The notes under the pieces are model-generated. The model was not told the origin of the DNA. It was given only the letters and a program-made list of their open reading frames with translations, and did no database searches. The position numbers and the translations under genes were made by a program. From contig CAZDGU010000010.1 of NCBI GenBank assembly GCA_964505215.1, positions 1-64,000 on the forward strand: a stretch of 64,000 bases of DNA, in the 5' to 3' direction. Positions 52,263-61,158 of this stretch are shown here, in pieces (position 1 is the first letter of the stretch; each line of letters starts with the position of its first letter). The DNA is from Gracilimonas sp964505215. GTDB lineage: Bacteria > Bacteroidota > Rhodothermia > Balneolales > Balneolaceae.

Positions 52263-52967
52263 ATGAATTATTTCCACAAGCAAGCCCCTTATTCTAAAGC
52301 CTCTTTACGAGCAGGAACTGTGGTAGGAGTACTGTTTTTTGCTATTCTATTCGGTAGCAGTGTGGAAGCTCAATCCCTTCAACCCAAAGAGGAGCTGCCT
52401 TCTCCAAAAGGAGCCTTTTTGCGTTCGTTGGCCGTTCCCGGATGGGGACATTATTATGCAGACAGTGATAACTGGAATCGTGGAAAATACCATTTAGCCG
52501 GCGAAGTGGTGCTGGTGCTGTCTTATTTTGGGTTGAATGCGCGCGCTAATTATTTGGAAAATGATTTTCACACATTAGCCGCCACAAGGGCGAATACACA
52601 GCTTTCCAATAAATCCCGACAGTACATTATTGCGGTAGGAAATTACAACACGCTGGCCGAGTATAACGACGCCCAACTGCGCACTCGAAACTGGGATCAG
52701 GTATTTCCGGAAACCTCGGCATACCAATGGAGCTGGGAATCCAGAGACTTACGCATGCAGTATCAGGATGCGCGTGAACGAATGGAACGTAACCGAAGCC
52801 AGCTGCCTACCTTAATTGCTCTGATGGTCACCAATCGGTTAATTAGTGGACTCAGCGCTTTTATACATGCTCGTGATCTTGGCCAAAATTTACCCGAAGC
52901 GGGATTGAGTTATATTAATACATTCGGAGAGCCGGGAGTTACCGCAAACCTTCGCTTCAATTTTTAG
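52263..52967 (+). CDS. DUF5683 domain protein, exported
   Basis: A 234-residue protein with a signal peptide (about 1-37, ending near SVEAQS) followed by SPKGAFLRSLAVPGWGHYYA, which marks the DUF5683 family common in Bacteroidota and relatives. The AVPGWGHYY segment and the hydrophobic strands suggest a membrane-associated protein. Function unknown. The C-terminus ends NLRFNF, with the terminal Phe of outer-membrane proteins. It stands between ccmF and hbd without close coupling. Confidence 0.75.
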   Translation: MNYFHKQAPYSKASLRAGTVVGVLFFAILFGSSVEAQSLQPKEELPSPKGAFLRSLAVPGWGHYYADSDNWNRGKYHLAGEVVLVLSYFGLNARANYLENDFHTLAATRANTQLSNKSRQYIIAVGNYNTLAEYNDAQLRTRNWDQVFPETSAYQWSWESRDLRMQYQDARERMERNRSQLPTLIALMVTNRLISGLSAFIHARDLGQNLPEAGLSYINTFGEPGVTANLRFNF

Positions 52968-53208
52968 TACAAATTGCACGGGTTTTAATCGGCTCTTGCT
53001 TCAGAAAGAAAAGAAAACACTCTTCAGATTCTTTCTGTTTTTTCTCCTTTCAGCCGGCTACAGTCAGCTTTGTCATCAACCCAAAAACCGGCGCACTTAC
53101 GTGTTATTTTGTGGAGTGAATTAAAGCAAAAAAGATAGCCAAAACGCTTGAAAAACGCTTCCAAAAGCCCTAATCTGCATCAAACAAAATCGAACTAAAT
53201 CGGATAAA

Positions 53209-54063
53209 ATGACTGTACAAAAAGTAGCTGTTATAGGCGGTGGAACCATGGGAAATGGAATTGCTCACGTATTTGCGATGAGTGGAATTTCTGTAAACCT
53301 GATTGAAACCAAGCAAGAATTTGCGGATAAAGCACTTGCCACCATCGAGAAGAATTTGGAGAGGATGCTTAAAAAAGAGAAAATTGATGAGGCGAAAAAA
53401 GCAGATGCACTGAAAAGTATTACTACTGTGTTGGACGTTGAAAAAGGGGTGAAAGATGTAGATTTAGTAGTAGAAGCCGTTCCTGAAAACTTTGAAATTA
53501 AAAAATCGGTATGGCAGAAAGTGGACAATGCAGCGCCTGAACACGCTATTTTAGCTTCCAATACTTCTTCTATCTCCATCACCAAACTGGCGGCTTTAAC
53601 AGACCGACCCGAACAGTTTATTGGAATGCACTTCTTCAACCCTGTCCCCGTAATGAAATTGGTTGAAATTGTTCGCGGATTGGAAACAAATGATGAAACC
53701 TACAAAACCGTAAAAGCCACTTCCGAGAAGCTTGGTAAAGTTCCTGTGCCTGTAAATGACGCGCCCGGCTTTGTGAGCAACCGCGTGCTGATGCCTATGA
53801 TTAATGAAGCTATTTTTTGTGTAGGAGAGAGCATAGCCACGCCCGAACACGTAGATGAAGTGATGAAATTAGGAATGGCGCATCCAATGGGACCGTTACG
53901 ACTGGCCGACTTTATTGGCCTGGACGTGTGCCTGGATATTCTAAATGTATTGTATGAAGGTTTTAAAGATCCCAAATACCGCCCGGCGCCGCTGTTGGTA
54001 AAAATGGTTGATGCGGGGAAATTAGGAAATAAAACCGGCGAAGGATTTTATTCTTACGGATAA
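53209..54063 (+). CDS. 3-hydroxyacyl-CoA (3-hydroxybutyryl-CoA) dehydrogenase
   Basis: NAD(P)-dependent oxidation of 3-hydroxyacyl-CoA in beta-oxidation or butanoate metabolism. The Rossmann motif VAVIGGGTMGNGIAHVFA is at 5-22, LVVEAVPENFEIK follows, the catalytic region is GMHFFNPVPVMKLVEIV, and the C-terminal dimerisation domain has AHPMGPLRLADFIGLDV. The length of 284 is that of stand-alone Hbd/PaaH. No thiolase or crotonase gene is adjacent. The 241 bases upstream hold no gene. Confidence 0.93.
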   Translation: MTVQKVAVIGGGTMGNGIAHVFAMSGISVNLIETKQEFADKALATIEKNLERMLKKEKIDEAKKADALKSITTVLDVEKGVKDVDLVVEAVPENFEIKKSVWQKVDNAAPEHAILASNTSSISITKLAALTDRPEQFIGMHFFNPVPVMKLVEIVRGLETNDETYKTVKATSEKLGKVPVPVNDAPGFVSNRVLMPMINEAIFCVGESIATPEHVDEVMKLGMAHPMGPLRLADFIGLDVCLDILNVLYEGFKDPKYRPAPLLVKMVDAGKLGNKTGEGFYSYG

Positions 54064-54096
54064 TGCAGCACAGAAGGTAAACTACGCTTAATGCCT

Positions 54097-55461
54097 TTAG
54101 AGTTTATCAAGCAGATAAGTTAAGGAGTTTTGATAGGAGATGAATTTTTCACTTCCGCTTGCATTACTGCTCAATACGCTGTTTAGCTCATTCAGATGTG
54201 TGTCAGCGGTTGAGATTTCCTGAACCAAATCCTGGAAAGTGGTAGAAAAATCCTGAGAATTTTCACTCATACGTGCTACCTCAACTTTTCCGCTGATGTG
54301 TATAAAGCGCAGAAATAGCAAAAAGCGGCCGATATTTTTTACTCCGGCTGTAAGCTCATTTAAATAGATTGGGATATCGCCGGTGTTACGCTCTAATTTT
54401 TTTAAGCTGGGCAAAAATGTTTCAGTAAGAATGCCGATGGCCTCTGAATCTGTTAAAAAACCATGATTTGTCGGAGATGCAGCATCAATCTCTTTTAAAA
54501 AGTCGATAAATAACTCAATCAACAGTTTAGCAGAAAGTACCTCAAAGTTCATGTTTTGAATCAAAGAGCTCAGCCGGTGAATGATATCTTTCATGGAAGC
54601 TAATTGTTGTTCGCCCTTTACCGATTGCTCCCCCATTTTCTGAGCAATTACTGACAATGAACCATCAATTTGATTTAGTTTTGAAGATCCAATTTGAGCG
54701 TTCAGCGATAGCACTAAAATGGAGCGGGCTAACTGCGAAATATATTCTGAATGATTAACCAACGAATGCTGAATAGCTTGCAGATGTTCCAGTGAAAGCA
54801 CTAATTCGCTCAGGATATCTTCAATTTTTACGTAAGCGGGAGGAACTACACGTTTGTCAGTTTTCCTTTTTTCGGCCGACATGTTATCCTTTAGAAACAG
54901 TTCGCGGTTGTGCATTTCTTGCTGAAGCGCTTTCCACATAAAATCATCGTAGCTTGAGTAACCCTCATCTTGTAAGATGTTTAAGAAATAACGCTCACCG
55001 GCAAGCATTGCTTTTTTCTTGTCTTTAAGCTCCCGTTCTTGATTTTTTTCATAGCTTAATACATTTGTGTACCAGGTCTGAATCTTGCTGAAAATCTCCG
55101 TTCCCGGCTTCAACCGTACCGAAAGGTAGCCGCCTGAATAAGGATAAACCACGCTCAAAACCCAATAATAAGAACCATCTTTGGCTAAATTTTTCATATA
55201 AGCAGCCACGGGTTTCTTTTCATTCAAATACTTCCAAAAAAGGTTGAAAACAGCCCGGGGCATATCCGGATGGCGTATAAGTTTATGCAACTGTCCCAAT
55301 AGTTCATCTTGAGAATATTTGTTTACATCCCGGAATACTTTATTAGCATAAGTGATATTCGATTTAGAATCCGTTATGGAAAAAAATAAAGACTCATACT
55401 TGAAAGGACTTTCAGTATTTACAGGAGTCGGTCGTTTTAGGTCCTTAAATTTCATTTTCAT
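54097..55461 (-). CDS. Aer-like PAS protein with a relic chemoreceptor tip
   Basis: A soluble 454-residue protein. The N-terminal PAS domain (about 20-125) is of the aerotaxis receptor Aer type: LIRHPDMPRAVFNLFWKYL (61-79) with R63, H64 and W76 at FAD-binding positions, then KDGSYYWV. There is no membrane anchor or HAMP domain. The region 248-280 (SILVLSLNAQIGSS...VIAQKMGEQS) aligns with the hairpin tip of methyl-accepting receptors (LALNAAIEAAR...VVAEEVRKLAE), but the key Glu and Arg residues are lost. It may be a redox sensor acting on motility in a new way. It lies beside the flagellar cluster on the opposite strand. Confidence 0.7.
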   Translation of the reverse strand: MKMKFKDLKRPTPVNTESPFKYESLFFSITDSKSNITYANKVFRDVNKYSQDELLGQLHKLIRHPDMPRAVFNLFWKYLNEKKPVAAYMKNLAKDGSYYWVLSVVYPYSGGYLSVRLKPGTEIFSKIQTWYTNVLSYEKNQERELKDKKKAMLAGERYFLNILQDEGYSSYDDFMWKALQQEMHNRELFLKDNMSAEKRKTDKRVVPPAYVKIEDILSELVLSLEHLQAIQHSLVNHSEYISQLARSILVLSLNAQIGSSKLNQIDGSLSVIAQKMGEQSVKGEQQLASMKDIIHRLSSLIQNMNFEVLSAKLLIELFIDFLKEIDAASPTNHGFLTDSEAIGILTETFLPSLKKLERNTGDIPIYLNELTAGVKNIGRFLLFLRFIHISGKVEVARMSENSQDFSTTFQDLVQEISTADTHLNELNSVLSSNASGSEKFISYQNSLTYLLDKL

Positions 55462-55749
55462 TTGTTCCGTATTTAGTTGTCCCCATTTGGTTTAGGTAAA
55501 CTTATCGGAACCAAATAAAAAAAGCATAAGAAATATTAGAAAGCTCTAATGTTCGGGGTTGATATGGGTGAGATTCGCCTTTAAAACATGTTGAATTGAG
55601 TTTCAGAGAATCTGATAAACCCATTTCTGAAAATATCTTTCATCTGAACTGTGGGTTGATTCATTATTTCTCACAAACAGATTACTTATTTAGCACAGCT
55701 TCCCTTTGTGCGCATGATGCAGGCTTTTTCACTGAAAGCAAAAGAGGAA

Positions 55750-56784
55750 CTAAGGGAAACAAAGACTAAAGGTAACCTCTTGATCTTCCGCCTTTTCTGA
55801 ATAAAAAAGAGCACCGCCAAACTGCTGCGCATAAAGCAGAGCTAAAGGAAGTCCAATACCCAAATTATTAGCCGTATTGGTAATAAAGGGCTGGAACATA
55901 GTGTTTTTGATATCTTGGGGAATAGAGGCTCCTGTTGTGGTTACATCAATCCGCTGAGGGGAAGTAATAGAAATGGTAATAGGAGTATGTGCTGCTGTGT
56001 GATCTATTCCGTTTTGAATAAGAATTTCGAGAATGCGTTTTAGATTTAACCGGCTGCACGAAAAATTAGAAGTTGCGGTAGAGGTATGAATAGAAATACG
56101 CTGCTGAATTTCCGGCGAAAAAGTAAGCCGAACTTGCTCAGCTACTTCCCGGGCATTAACTGTCTGGGAAACTTCGCTGCTAAAATTTTCTGAAACATTA
56201 TATAATATTTCCAGCTCATCCATCATATCAAAAAGCCGGTTTAAGCCTTTATTAATTGCCAATATATAGGGCTCGCTTTCTGAAGATTCATTATCGTCTT
56301 GCAGCATTTCTAAATACCCAGCCATACCGGTTAGGGGAGACCGAAAGCGGTGCAGCATTACGGCTATCATTTGTTTCCAGGAATTAAGCGTGTCGGCATT
56401 AGGAATGTGTGAAATTTCCTCAAACTGTACTAACAGATATGATTCTTCTTGAAACTGAAAAGGCTTTTCAACCAGTTGGTACCATTTATCGCCAAAAAAT
56501 GCAGTTGTCAAAGGCGACGGAGTGTAGCTGCATACATTTACCAACTCTTCGAAACTATGGCCAATAATATCTGTATTGTTGAGAGCTGATTTTGCAACCT
56601 CATTGATATAATAAACAGCGCGGTCATCCCCACCAATTACCATTAGCGGGTGCTTATAATCTTGAAAAAGGGATTCTATAATGTCCATCTGTGTTAGCTG
56701 CAAGTTATTAATATAGTAATCATCAGTTGTAAATACCGAATTAGTAGAAGCCGATTGTTTCAGTAATTTCATTTTTTGCTGCAT
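55750..56784 (-). CDS. PAS sensor histidine kinase, candidate flagellar regulator
   Basis: A soluble kinase of 344 residues: PAS domain (about 30-125), HisKA domain with phospho-acceptor H145 in VMLHRFRSPLTGM, and a HATPase domain. The N-box is ILIQNGIDHT and G2 is NLGIGLPLALLYAQQFGG, but the G1 motif, normally DxGxG, reads TTGAS with Thr for Asp. The size and PAS-HisKA layout resemble FleS/FlrB/FlgS, kinases that activate sigma-54-dependent flagellar transcription. It diverges from flgB with 254 bases between, where a sigma-54 promoter lies. No NtrC-type regulator gene is in the window. Confidence 0.8.
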   Translation of the reverse strand: MQQKMKLLKQSASTNSVFTTDDYYINNLQLTQMDIIESLFQDYKHPLMVIGGDDRAVYYINEVAKSALNNTDIIGHSFEELVNVCSYTPSPLTTAFFGDKWYQLVEKPFQFQEESYLLVQFEEISHIPNADTLNSWKQMIAVMLHRFRSPLTGMAGYLEMLQDDNESSESEPYILAINKGLNRLFDMMDELEILYNVSENFSSEVSQTVNAREVAEQVRLTFSPEIQQRISIHTSTATSNFSCSRLNLKRILEILIQNGIDHTAAHTPITISITSPQRIDVTTTGASIPQDIKNTMFQPFITNTANNLGIGLPLALLYAQQFGGALFYSEKAEDQEVTFSLCFP

Positions 56785-56979
56785 GTTCCTCGCATTTATA
56801 ACGGTTAATTCTGCTTTTGTTCGAGAGGTTATCAGCTAACTTGATGCTTTCTTAATTAATACATCCAAAAATACCGCAGGCGGAAAATTTTGCCATCGGG
56901 CGGTTAATTCTGCTTTTCTCTTTATGGGATGAATTCAAATGAACCCTAAAAACCTTTCTTAAATGCGTTTTTTAAGTAA

Positions 56980-56995
56980 TGGCACAGCTATTGCA
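56980..56995 (+). promoter_or_regulatory. Sigma-54 promoter of the flagellar operon
   Basis: TGGCACA-GCTA-TTGCA is a near-perfect match to the sigma-54 consensus TGGCACR-N4-TTGCW, with GG (56981-56982) and GC (56993-56994) 12 bases apart. It predicts a transcript start near 57006, about 33 bases before the flgB ATG, which has its own AAAAGGAATAGG ribosome-binding region. It implies control by RpoN and an enhancer-binding protein. Confidence 0.8.
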
Positions 56996-57038
56996 TAAAA
57001 GGGATGCAAGTGATTCGAATTAGAAAAGGAATAGGAAA

Positions 57039-57383
57039 ATGAATTTTATTGATAGCAGTCATAGCAAGCTTTTAGGTCAGGCCATGGATGCCTACTCGCT
57101 TCGGCAAAAAATCACATCATCAAATATTGCCAATGCAGATACGCCCGGCTATAAGCGGCATGAAGTACTTTTTGAAACTGAGCTGCAGAAGGCACGCCAA
57201 ACCGATGGCATAAGCGGTATGAAAAATGTGGCTGCTGCTATTTCAAAAACTGATCATAACGTAATACTCGAAGATGAAATGATAGAAATGGCCGACACGC
57301 AAATTCGTGTACAAATGGTTACACGGGCACTTCGTCATCATTTCAGCTTATTGAAAACCGGAATTACAGGCATTAACCGATAA
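57039..57383 (+). CDS. flgB: Flagellar basal-body rod protein FlgB
   Basis: Proximal rod subunit of the flagellum, 114 residues, exported by the flagellar type III apparatus without a signal peptide. The N-terminal helix carries SSNIANADTPGYKRHEV (the ANxxTPGYK rod signature), and the C-terminal segment QIRVQMVTRALRHHFSLL forms the other half of the rod coiled coil. It is the first gene of the operon, downstream of the sigma-54 promoter, and flgC follows after 11 bases. Confidence 0.93.
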   Translation: MNFIDSSHSKLLGQAMDAYSLRQKITSSNIANADTPGYKRHEVLFETELQKARQTDGISGMKNVAAAISKTDHNVILEDEMIEMADTQIRVQMVTRALRHHFSLLKTGITGINR

Positions 57384-57394
57384 CATATAGTTTT

Positions 57395-57892
57395 ATGCTA
57401 CCAGATAGATTGTCTTCAACATTTCAAACAGCGGCTCAGGGGCTTGCCGTACAGCGCGAACGCCTGGCCGTTGCATCCAAAAATATTGCGAATGCGCAAA
57501 CATCAGCACCTAAAGGTTCTGATGGAGTTTATCGGCCACAACGTGTACAAACTAAAGGCCCCGGCCAACAAAATTTTTTAAATGCATTATCCGACAGTGT
57601 TTCTTCGCTGAATACTACCAATTCCCGGCATATGGCAAGCCCGGGCGATGAGCATGACGGGTATGCAAAATCAGGATTGGGCCCCTCCTTTAAAGTGAGT
57701 GAAGAGGAAAGCTTCAGGTATGAGTATGATCCCACGCATCCCGATGCTGATGAAAATGGAATGGTGCAATATCCGGATATAGATATGGTACGGGAAATGA
57801 CAGAAATGGTAAGTGCAAACAGATTGTATGAGGCCAATTTGAGCAGCATTCAAGCCGAAAAAGAAATGATTAAACGAGCTTTGGAGATTTAA
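57395..57892 (+). CDS. flgC: Flagellar basal-body rod protein FlgC
   Basis: Proximal rod subunit, 165 residues. The N-terminus LAVASKNIANAQT matches the rod signature, and the C-terminus DMVREMTEMVSANRLYEANLSSIQAEKEM matches the family block that ends rod proteins. The central part has the FlgC-like GPSFKVSEEES and DPTHPDADENGMV segments. It lies 11 bases after flgB and 4 bases before the unknown 74-residue gene. Confidence 0.93.
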   Translation: MLPDRLSSTFQTAAQGLAVQRERLAVASKNIANAQTSAPKGSDGVYRPQRVQTKGPGQQNFLNALSDSVSSLNTTNSRHMASPGDEHDGYAKSGLGPSFKVSEEESFRYEYDPTHPDADENGMVQYPDIDMVREMTEMVSANRLYEANLSSIQAEKEMIKRALEI

Positions 57893-57896
57893 TAAC

Positions 57897-58121
57897 ATGA
57901 ATTCAATTAACGCTTTATCAACCCCGCAAACTGCTTCACTTTCAAAGCCTTCGGGCTTAAGGGCGGCAGCAGAAAACAAGCTGCCTGAGCTAACTAACGA
58001 CGAAACCTCGCTGATTAAAGAAAACTTTGCTAACGAAAAATCCATGTCGCTTTATTCTATGGATGGGAAAGTAAATCAGCATGATGTTGCGCGCGGCCGA
58101 AATATTGACACCAGAATTTAA
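57897..58121 (+). CDS. Small unrecognised protein in the flagellar operon
   Basis: A 74-residue soluble protein between flgC and fliE, a place where I know of no standard flagellar gene. The N-terminal 30 residues are Ser/Ala/Pro-rich (MNSINALSTPQTASLSKPSG) and look disordered, like an export region. The C-terminal part (LTNDETSLIKENFANEKSMSLYSMDGK...GRNIDTRI) is charged and probably folded or binding-competent. It starts 4 bases after the flgC stop and ends 21 bases before fliE, so it is translated with the operon. It could be a small structural component, a chaperone or a regulator. Confidence 0.75.
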   Translation: MNSINALSTPQTASLSKPSGLRAAAENKLPELTNDETSLIKENFANEKSMSLYSMDGKVNQHDVARGRNIDTRI

Positions 58122-58142
58122 TAAACCAAAAAGTACAACCCT

Positions 58143-58454
58143 ATGGCAACTCCGGTAGAACTTAACGGCCTGCAATTTCCGCAGGATATAGAACTAAAGC
58201 CTAAGCATTATGACATTGAAGTTGGAGATGTAGATAATTCTTTTGGAGATATGCTTTCTGACGCTATTAACGGCGTAGATAGCACAATGAAGGCTTCTGA
58301 AAAAAGTATGCAAGACTACATTTCCGGAAAAAGTGAAAATGTGCACGATGTAATGATTTCTATGCAGCGGGCACAGCTCAGTTTCCAGCTTATGACGGAA
58401 ATAAGAAATAAAGTGATTGATACCTACAACGAAATAAGCCGAATGCAAATATAA
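58143..58454 (+). CDS. fliE: Flagellar hook-basal body protein FliE
   Basis: Connects the MS ring to the rod, 103 residues. The helical C-terminal part (VDSTMKASEKSMQDYISGKSENVHDVMISMQRAQLSFQLM TEIRNKVIDTYNEI in pieces) carries the family pattern of a long helix with NVHDVMI and the terminal YNEISRMQI. The N-terminal portion (1-40) is more variable. It precedes fliF by 13 bases. Confidence 0.92.
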   Translation: MATPVELNGLQFPQDIELKPKHYDIEVGDVDNSFGDMLSDAINGVDSTMKASEKSMQDYISGKSENVHDVMISMQRAQLSFQLMTEIRNKVIDTYNEISRMQI

Positions 58455-58467
58455 GGAATGCACTTAA

Positions 58468-60090
58468 ATGAATAAGTATGTAGAAAGCTTTCAGGAATTT
58501 TTTGGCCCGCTCAGTAACGCTCAGCGGGCTATGTTTATCGGCTTGGTTGTGGTGGTTTTCGCTATTGTTGGCGCTCTGTTTTATTGGGCACAGCAGGATG
58601 AGAAAGTGCTGCTTTTCGGTTCACTTCAGCCCGATGTAGCTCAGGAAATAGTATCTGAGCTAAAAAGCCGGGGTATAGATTACGAGTTGCAGGAAGGCGG
58701 CAAAGCTATTTATGTAGCCGATAATAAAGTGCATGAGCTGCGATTGGAAATGGCGCCTATGAGCGGCAGCTTTTCGGATGTTAAAGGCTATGAGCTTTTT
58801 GATTCCAATGCACTGGGAATGACTGATTTTATGCAGCAGGTGAACAAAAAGCGGGCGCTGGAAGGCGAGCTGGCCCGCTCGGTAAACAGCCTGGAGCAGG
58901 TAGAATTTTCCCGCATCCATTTGGTATTGCCTGAACGCTCTCCTTTTGAAGAGACCTCCATTGAAGCTTCTGCTTCCGTTATTCTGAATTTAAGAAAAGG
59001 TATGGAGCTGAAAAGTGATCAGATTGAAGGTATTACAGCGCTGATTGCGGGAAGTGTGGAAGGACTGGAGTCGGCCAATGTTACAGTGCTCGATCAGGCC
59101 GGAAATCGCCTGACGGATGAAATTGACTATGACTCAGAGTTTTCATTCGGTTCAACCCAAATGCAGCTTCGCCAAAAAACGGAAGCTTATTTAACCGAAC
59201 GCGGTCAGTCTATGCTGGATCGTGTGCTGGGTGCCGGAAACAGCATTTTACGCGTTTCAGTAGAGCACGATTTCGACCGTTTGGTGCGCGAGTCTGATTT
59301 AATTGATCCGGACAGCCGTACCATTATTTCAGAAGAAAAAAGAGAGCAAACCAACAATGATGAGGTGATGGAGCCTGTCCAAAACGTGCAGCTGCGGGCC
59401 AACCAGGACCCCGCCTCGGTAGTGGTTTCAAGCAATGATAACAGCTCGAATGTGCAAACCCGAAATTATGAGGTTAATCGTACCCGGGAAGTATTTGAAA
59501 AGCAGCAGGGCGAGCTTAAACACGTTTCAGCTTCGGTGTTGCTGAATTATAAGCAGACCGTACAGCAAAGCCCGGAAGGTGTGGAGCAAATGGTGAGCCA
59601 GCCTTATTCGGTTGAAGAAGTAGAAGAGTTTAAAGAGGTGGTAAAAGTAGCCTTAGGGATTCAGGAAGACCGGGGCGACCAGCTTACCGTAAAGCAAATT
59701 GAGTTTTTTGATAAACATCCTATTGATGACAGCGAATATTTTATGAGCCGGCCCGGCTATAGAAATAACATTCTTCGTTGGTCGCTCATTGTCGTAACCT
59801 TCATTATTGTGCTACTGCTTATTAACAGTATGAGAAAGAAAAATGTAGCAGAAGATTTGAATACGGTAAGCAGTTTTGAAAGTGATGAACAGCTGGAAGG
59901 CACGCCTGATAAAGACGCATTACCGGGTGAGCAAGCAGCAACAAACGAACTTGAAGGCTCACCCGATGCTGAGAGCGGCACCCAACAGCTGCCCGCTCGA
60001 ACTTTTGAGAAAGAAGAAATTGTAAACTTTTTAGAATTAAAGCCAAACGAAGCAGCACAGGTAGTGCGCGCATTAATTGCTTCAGATTAA
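58468..60090 (+). CDS. fliF: Flagellar MS-ring protein FliF
   Basis: Forms the ring in the inner membrane on which the rod and switch are built, 540 residues. It has two membrane helices (about 21-43 and 431-453), with a periplasmic domain between them that contains the ring-building motifs (LFGSLQPDVAQEIVSELKSRGIDYEL; SRIHLVLPERSPFEE; ASVILNLRKGMEL) and a long low-complexity linker. The cytoplasmic C-terminal tail ends VNFLELKPNEAAQVVRALIASD, the FliG-binding helix. Length and topology are typical. Confidence 0.95.
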   Translation: MNKYVESFQEFFGPLSNAQRAMFIGLVVVVFAIVGALFYWAQQDEKVLLFGSLQPDVAQEIVSELKSRGIDYELQEGGKAIYVADNKVHELRLEMAPMSGSFSDVKGYELFDSNALGMTDFMQQVNKKRALEGELARSVNSLEQVEFSRIHLVLPERSPFEETSIEASASVILNLRKGMELKSDQIEGITALIAGSVEGLESANVTVLDQAGNRLTDEIDYDSEFSFGSTQMQLRQKTEAYLTERGQSMLDRVLGAGNSILRVSVEHDFDRLVRESDLIDPDSRTIISEEKREQTNNDEVMEPVQNVQLRANQDPASVVVSSNDNSSNVQTRNYEVNRTREVFEKQQGELKHVSASVLLNYKQTVQQSPEGVEQMVSQPYSVEEVEEFKEVVKVALGIQEDRGDQLTVKQIEFFDKHPIDDSEYFMSRPGYRNNILRWSLIVVTFIIVLLLINSMRKKNVAEDLNTVSSFESDEQLEGTPDKDALPGEQAATNELEGSPDAESGTQQLPARTFEKEEIVNFLELKPNEAAQVVRALIASD

Positions 60091-60106
60091 CTATTAGCAT
60101 ATTACT

Positions 60107-61153
60107 ATGGCAACAGCAGTTAAAAAAAATAAGCCCGGGTATTTAAATGATTTCTCTAAACTGACGGGCATTCAAAAAGCCGCCGTGCTTATTATGAGTG
60201 TAGGCTCTAAAGCAGCTGCGGCAATGATGAAATATTTGGGAGAACGGGAAATTGAAAATATAACTCTCGAAATTGCTAAGATTAAAGACATTCAGGCTGA
60301 TGTAGTAAGTGCTGTACTGCAGGAGTTTTATGATCTCATGGAGGTAAAGCAGCACATGTTAAAAGGGGGAGTTGATGCGGCACATGACCTGCTGTCAGAA
60401 CTGGGAGACAGTGCCAACTCAGAAAAAATGCTGAAACGATTAAAAGCACAATCAGGAAGTTCTGTTTTTGATGAATTTCAGCAAACCAAAATCACACAAA
60501 TTGCTTCTTTTATTGAAAATGAACATCCGCAGGTGGCTGCACTTATTTTTTCGCAGCTACAGGTAGAGAAATCGGCAGAAATTTTAGAATACTTAAGTAA
60601 AGACCTTCAAACTGAAATTGTGTACCGCCTGGCCAGTATGGATAAAATTTCGATGGAGGTAATTGAAGAGATTGAGGACGTAATTAAAGAGCACATGGGC
60701 GGCATGGATACTATGGGAGACCGTGTGAAAAGCGGAACTAATATTGTGGCTCAAATTCTTAACGGCTCCGACATCACTGTTGAGCGCCATGTACTGGATT
60801 CCATTAAAGAAAAAGACGAGCAAATGGCCGACAGTATCAAAGAACAGATGTTCTTATTCGAAGACATTCTGCACTTCGACGACCGCACCGTTCAGCTTAT
60901 TGTTAACGAAATGGAAAAAGCGGATATGGTTATGGGGCTGAAGGGAGTGGAAGAAAACCTGACCAATAAGTTTCTCAAAAATATGTCGAACCGGGCAGCA
61001 GATATGCTTCGTGAAGATATGGACGCACTTGGGCCCGTTCCGCTTAAGGATGTGAAAGAAGCTCAGCAACGAATTATCAAGAAAATTAAAGAGCTGGAAG
61101 AAGACGGACAAATTACTACCCGTAAGATGGACGAAGAAGAAGTGGTTGAGTAG
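60107..61153 (+). CDS. fliG: Flagellar motor switch protein FliG
   Basis: Rotor protein that interacts with MotA and transmits torque, 348 residues. The N-terminal domain starts LTGIQKAAVLIMSVGSKAAA, the middle domain has the EHPQ motif (ENEHPQVAALIFSQL), and the C-terminal domain contains the charged torque helix (DDRTVQLIVNEMEKADMVMGLKG). It lies 16 bases after fliF and 5 bases before fliH. Confidence 0.96.
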   Translation: MATAVKKNKPGYLNDFSKLTGIQKAAVLIMSVGSKAAAAMMKYLGEREIENITLEIAKIKDIQADVVSAVLQEFYDLMEVKQHMLKGGVDAAHDLLSELGDSANSEKMLKRLKAQSGSSVFDEFQQTKITQIASFIENEHPQVAALIFSQLQVEKSAEILEYLSKDLQTEIVYRLASMDKISMEVIEEIEDVIKEHMGGMDTMGDRVKSGTNIVAQILNGSDITVERHVLDSIKEKDEQMADSIKEQMFLFEDILHFDDRTVQLIVNEMEKADMVMGLKGVEENLTNKFLKNMSNRAADMLREDMDALGPVPLKDVKEAQQRIIKKIKELEEDGQITTRKMDEEEVVE

Positions 61154-61158
61154 GCGAT

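Noticed and set aside
55502..55509. Possible sigma-28 -10 box (TCCGATAA on the minus strand) 41 bases before the Aer-like gene
   Set aside because: The -10 half fits 7 of 8 bases, but the -35 position reads TATG instead of TAAA, so the evidence is too weak to list as a promoter.
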